Source: Candidatus Hebobacteria bacterium (lineage in GTDB: Bacteria > Armatimonadota > Hebobacteria > Hebobacterales > Hebobacteraceae). From it: DNA of 6,727 bases. Made by a program: the position numbers and the translations under genes. Where the stretch lies: the NCBI GenBank assembly GCA_029821235.1, contig JALGTT010000074.1, positions 1 to 6,727 of the forward strand. The letters are read 5' to 3'. The notes beneath the pieces are model-generated. The model saw only the letters and a list, made by a program, of their open reading frames with translations, was not told the origin of the DNA and did no database searches. Of this stretch, positions 5,118 to 6,727 are shown piece by piece (position 1 is the stretch's first letter; every line of letters starts with the position of its first letter).

Positions 5118-5573
5118 GCCTTACCCTCCTTCATCCCAATATGGGTGTGAGTATCCGTCGGCCCAGGCTCCTTCGGCCTTGCCTCAGGGACATCCCGCAG
5201 CCGCCGGTGCATCCTCTGGCTCAACTTGATGTCGCTGCCCGATCACCTCCCAAGTAACGTCTGCCTCCTCTCGCTTGATCGCCAATGGCCCCGGAGGCCT
5301 TTGGCGCCGTGCAATGTTACCGCCTGCCCACTGTCTTCTCCGTCCCTTACAAGGACCCAATGTGCTCATATCGTCACACCTATGTGGGAGGCGCAAACGT
5401 CTACGCCATCAATCACCCAGTGCCTCTGCCAGCGCAACCTGCAACTCCGCCGGGCACACTGCTTACCCCTACGCCGGTCGCAGGCCTTCCCTCCTGAGGG
5501 GATTCGCTGTCGCAGGACGGCGCGAAGGCGCGTCGAAGCCGACAAAGATTGACAGATACTTGGGGAGGCGACT
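5118..5573. other. Divergent non-coding region with one imperfect palindrome
   Basis: This 456-bp gap separates two divergent genes and must hold both promoters. I found no box pair close to consensus in either direction. The clearest structure is at 5280-5306: CGCCAA pairs with TTGGCG, then a T-T mismatch, then GGCC pairs with GGCC around CCGGA. It could be an operator or a hairpin. On the minus strand GGAGGTGATC near 5238-5248 matches the anti-Shine-Dalgarno well, but no suitable start codon follows at proper spacing. Six-frame reading gives only composition-driven frames without recognisable protein character. Confidence 0.45.
5564..5568 (+). promoter_or_regulatory. Ribosome binding site fixing the GTG start of the amidohydrolase
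   Basis: GGAGG within TGGGGAGGCG lies 5 nt before the GTG at 5574. This supports that GTG as the start rather than a later ATG. The HxH metal motif falls at residues 23-25, so any start beyond codon 21 would destroy the enzyme. Confidence 0.75.
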
Positions 5574-6727
5574 GTGGTTCTCTCACCGCTTGAACGACAA
5601 TTGGTCTCTGCGCTGGAGCAGTTGGAGATCATCGACGCCCACGAGCACCTGGGGCCGGAGGCCGAGCGCCTCGCGGTGAAGGTGGATGTGCTGACCCTCT
5701 TCGCCCACTACACCCGCGGCGACCTCGCGGTGGCGGGGATGTCGGAGGCCGACTACAACGCCACTCAGAATCCCGATCTGCCTCTGGACTACCGCTGGCA
5801 CCTGTTCGCGCCCTACCTGGAGCGGATTCGCTGGACCTCCTACACACGGGCCGCGCTGATCGCCGCGCGGAAGTTCTACGGCGCGGACGATATCAACGAG
5901 CAGACATACGTCTCCATTTCGGAGAAGATGGCGGCCGCCAACAAGCCGGGGCTGTACGAGCGGGTACTGCGGGAGGCGTGCAACATTCGCACCGCGCTTT
6001 CCCAGTGCGCGAGTACCGACCTCGGCACTCCCCTGCTCACGCCGGTGATGCCGCTCACCACCGATCTGCTCACCTGGGACCAGGTGTCCCGCCCGACGGT
6101 GACCTCCTGGGCGGGAGTGCCCAGGCCGATGGATCACGACCGCGAGGTGCGCAGCCTGGACGACCTGCTGGATGCCAATCGCGCCTACATTCGCGCGGTC
6201 AAGGCGGAGGGCGCGCCCGGCCTGAAGATGATGTCGAATCCGTATCAGCCACCGAATCGCGCGGAGGCGCTGTCCTGCTTCCGGCAGTTGCAGACCGGCG
6301 AGGTGCAGTCCCTTCCCTGGAGCAATCCGCTGCGGGACTACGTGGTGGACGAGATGATCCGCTTCGCCGGGGAGCAGGACATGGTGGTGGCGGTGCACAC
6401 CGGCTACTGGGGAGACTTCCGCACCCTCGACCCACTGCACATGATCCCCCTCCTCGAACGCCACCCCACGGTCCGCTTCGACCTCTACCACCTCGGCTAC
6501 CCCTGGGTGCGGGAGTCGCTGATGCTGGGCAAGGGTTTCCCGAACGTCTGGCTCAACTTCTGCTGGACCCACATCATCTCCCAGCGTTTCGCGATGGACG
6601 GGCTGGACGAGGCGATTGACCTCATCCCCAGCAGCAAACTCATCGGCTTCGGCGGCGACTACCACCTGCCCGTGGAGAAGGTCTACGGCCACCTGGTGAT
6701 GGCGCGGGAGAACATCGCCCGCGTCCT
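5574..6727 (+). CDS. Metal-dependent amidohydrolase, family 2-like TIM barrel (C-terminus cut by window edge)
   Basis: 384 complete codons are present and the gene runs off the right edge. The opening 'LEIIDAHEHLGPEAER' places the strand-1 metal motif at H23-x-H25. Further ligands of the amidohydrolase barrel are plausible at H275 ('VVAVHTGYWGD'), H306 ('DLYHLGYPW') and D362 ('IGFGGDYHLP'), the strand 5, 6 and 8 positions. The layout is that of the Amidohydro_2/uronate isomerase side of the superfamily, which includes decarboxylases, lactonases and sugar-acid isomerases. The substrate cannot be read from sequence. 'CNIRTALSQCASTDLGTPLLTPVMPL' suggests a defined subfamily of environmental bacteria, but this is from memory of style only. 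No signal peptide is visible, so the enzyme is probably cytoplasmic. It starts divergently from the small membrane protein gene with no partner gene in view. Confidence 0.82.
   Translation, partial: MVLSPLERQLVSALEQLEIIDAHEHLGPEAERLAVKVDVLTLFAHYTRGDLAVAGMSEADYNATQNPDLPLDYRWHLFAPYLERIRWTSYTRAALIAARKFYGADDINEQTYVSISEKMAAANKPGLYERVLREACNIRTALSQCASTDLGTPLLTPVMPLTTDLLTWDQVSRPTVTSWAGVPRPMDHDREVRSLDDLLDANRAYIRAVKAEGAPGLKMMSNPYQPPNRAEALSCFRQLQTGEVQSLPWSNPLRDYVVDEMIRFAGEQDMVVAVHTGYWGDFRTLDPLHMIPLLERHPTVRFDLYHLGYPWVRESLMLGKGFPNVWLNFCWTHIISQRFAMDGLDEAIDLIPSSKLIGFGGDYHLPVEKVYGHLVMARENIARV

Noticed and set aside
5114..5212. 32-codon minus-strand frame that overlaps the GTG start of the small membrane protein by GTGA
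   Set aside because: The overlap looks like coupling, but AGAGG abuts the ATG with no spacer, the better GGAGGTGATC lies too far upstream, and the peptide has no recognisable character.
5549..5560. TTGACA before the amidohydrolase as a -35 box
   Set aside because: A -10 at normal spacing would fall on the start codon and does not resemble TATAAT, and GATACT is only 0-1 bp away from the TTGACA.
5583..6692. 369-codon open frame on the minus strand opposite the amidohydrolase
   Set aside because: It mirrors the real gene and reads as Val/His/Arg/Gly-rich sequence with no recognisable motif. The plus strand has the HxH and other metal ligands.

Overview
The window looks like a fragment of a GC-rich bacterial chromosome from an uncultivated lineage. 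The best taxonomic clue is the pilin-like gene at 2779-3834. It pairs a type III prepilin leader running into a 'LFPVFAKARESAR' stretch with a C-terminal H-x9-DG motif, a style I associate with Armatimonadota and, less closely, with Planctomycetes-type genomes. That placement is inferred from protein style, not measured.

Left part (1-2717). A minus-strand gene runs off the left edge and encodes an unbroken fusion of a family 2 (DPM1/ArnC-like) glycosyltransferase to the start of a YdjC/ChbG/NaxD-like carbohydrate deacetylase. Divergent to it is an ArnT-like family 39 lipid-linked glycosyltransferase. The two start codons sit on the same CATG palindrome. Together they match the logic of the Francisella FlmF2-NaxD-FlmK and Arn pathways: load an acylated amino sugar on a polyprenyl phosphate carrier, deacylate it, then transfer it to an envelope acceptor. 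Here the first two steps appear to be joined in one polypeptide. A cluster of GC-rich palindromes and an intrinsic terminator follow.

Middle part (2718-4760). A minus-strand H-x9-DG prepilin gene with an unusual seven-cysteine segment is preceded by a leader of about 420 nt. A near-consensus sigma-70 promoter (4262-4290) drives it. The leader holds an intrinsic terminator about 170-205 nt downstream of the start site, several further hairpins, and a possible 16-codon leader peptide with a perfect Shine-Dalgarno sequence. This looks like a premature-termination control region or an independent small RNA upstream of the pilin. Further upstream lies an isolated 26-nt near-copy of the prepilin signature coding sequence, and then an 18-bp perfect hairpin.

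Right part (4761-6727). A small membrane-anchored protein of unknown function (minus strand) is separated by 456 bp of non-coding sequence from a divergent, right-truncated metal-dependent amidohydrolase (plus strand). I see no rRNA, tRNA, CRISPR array, transposase or phage gene.
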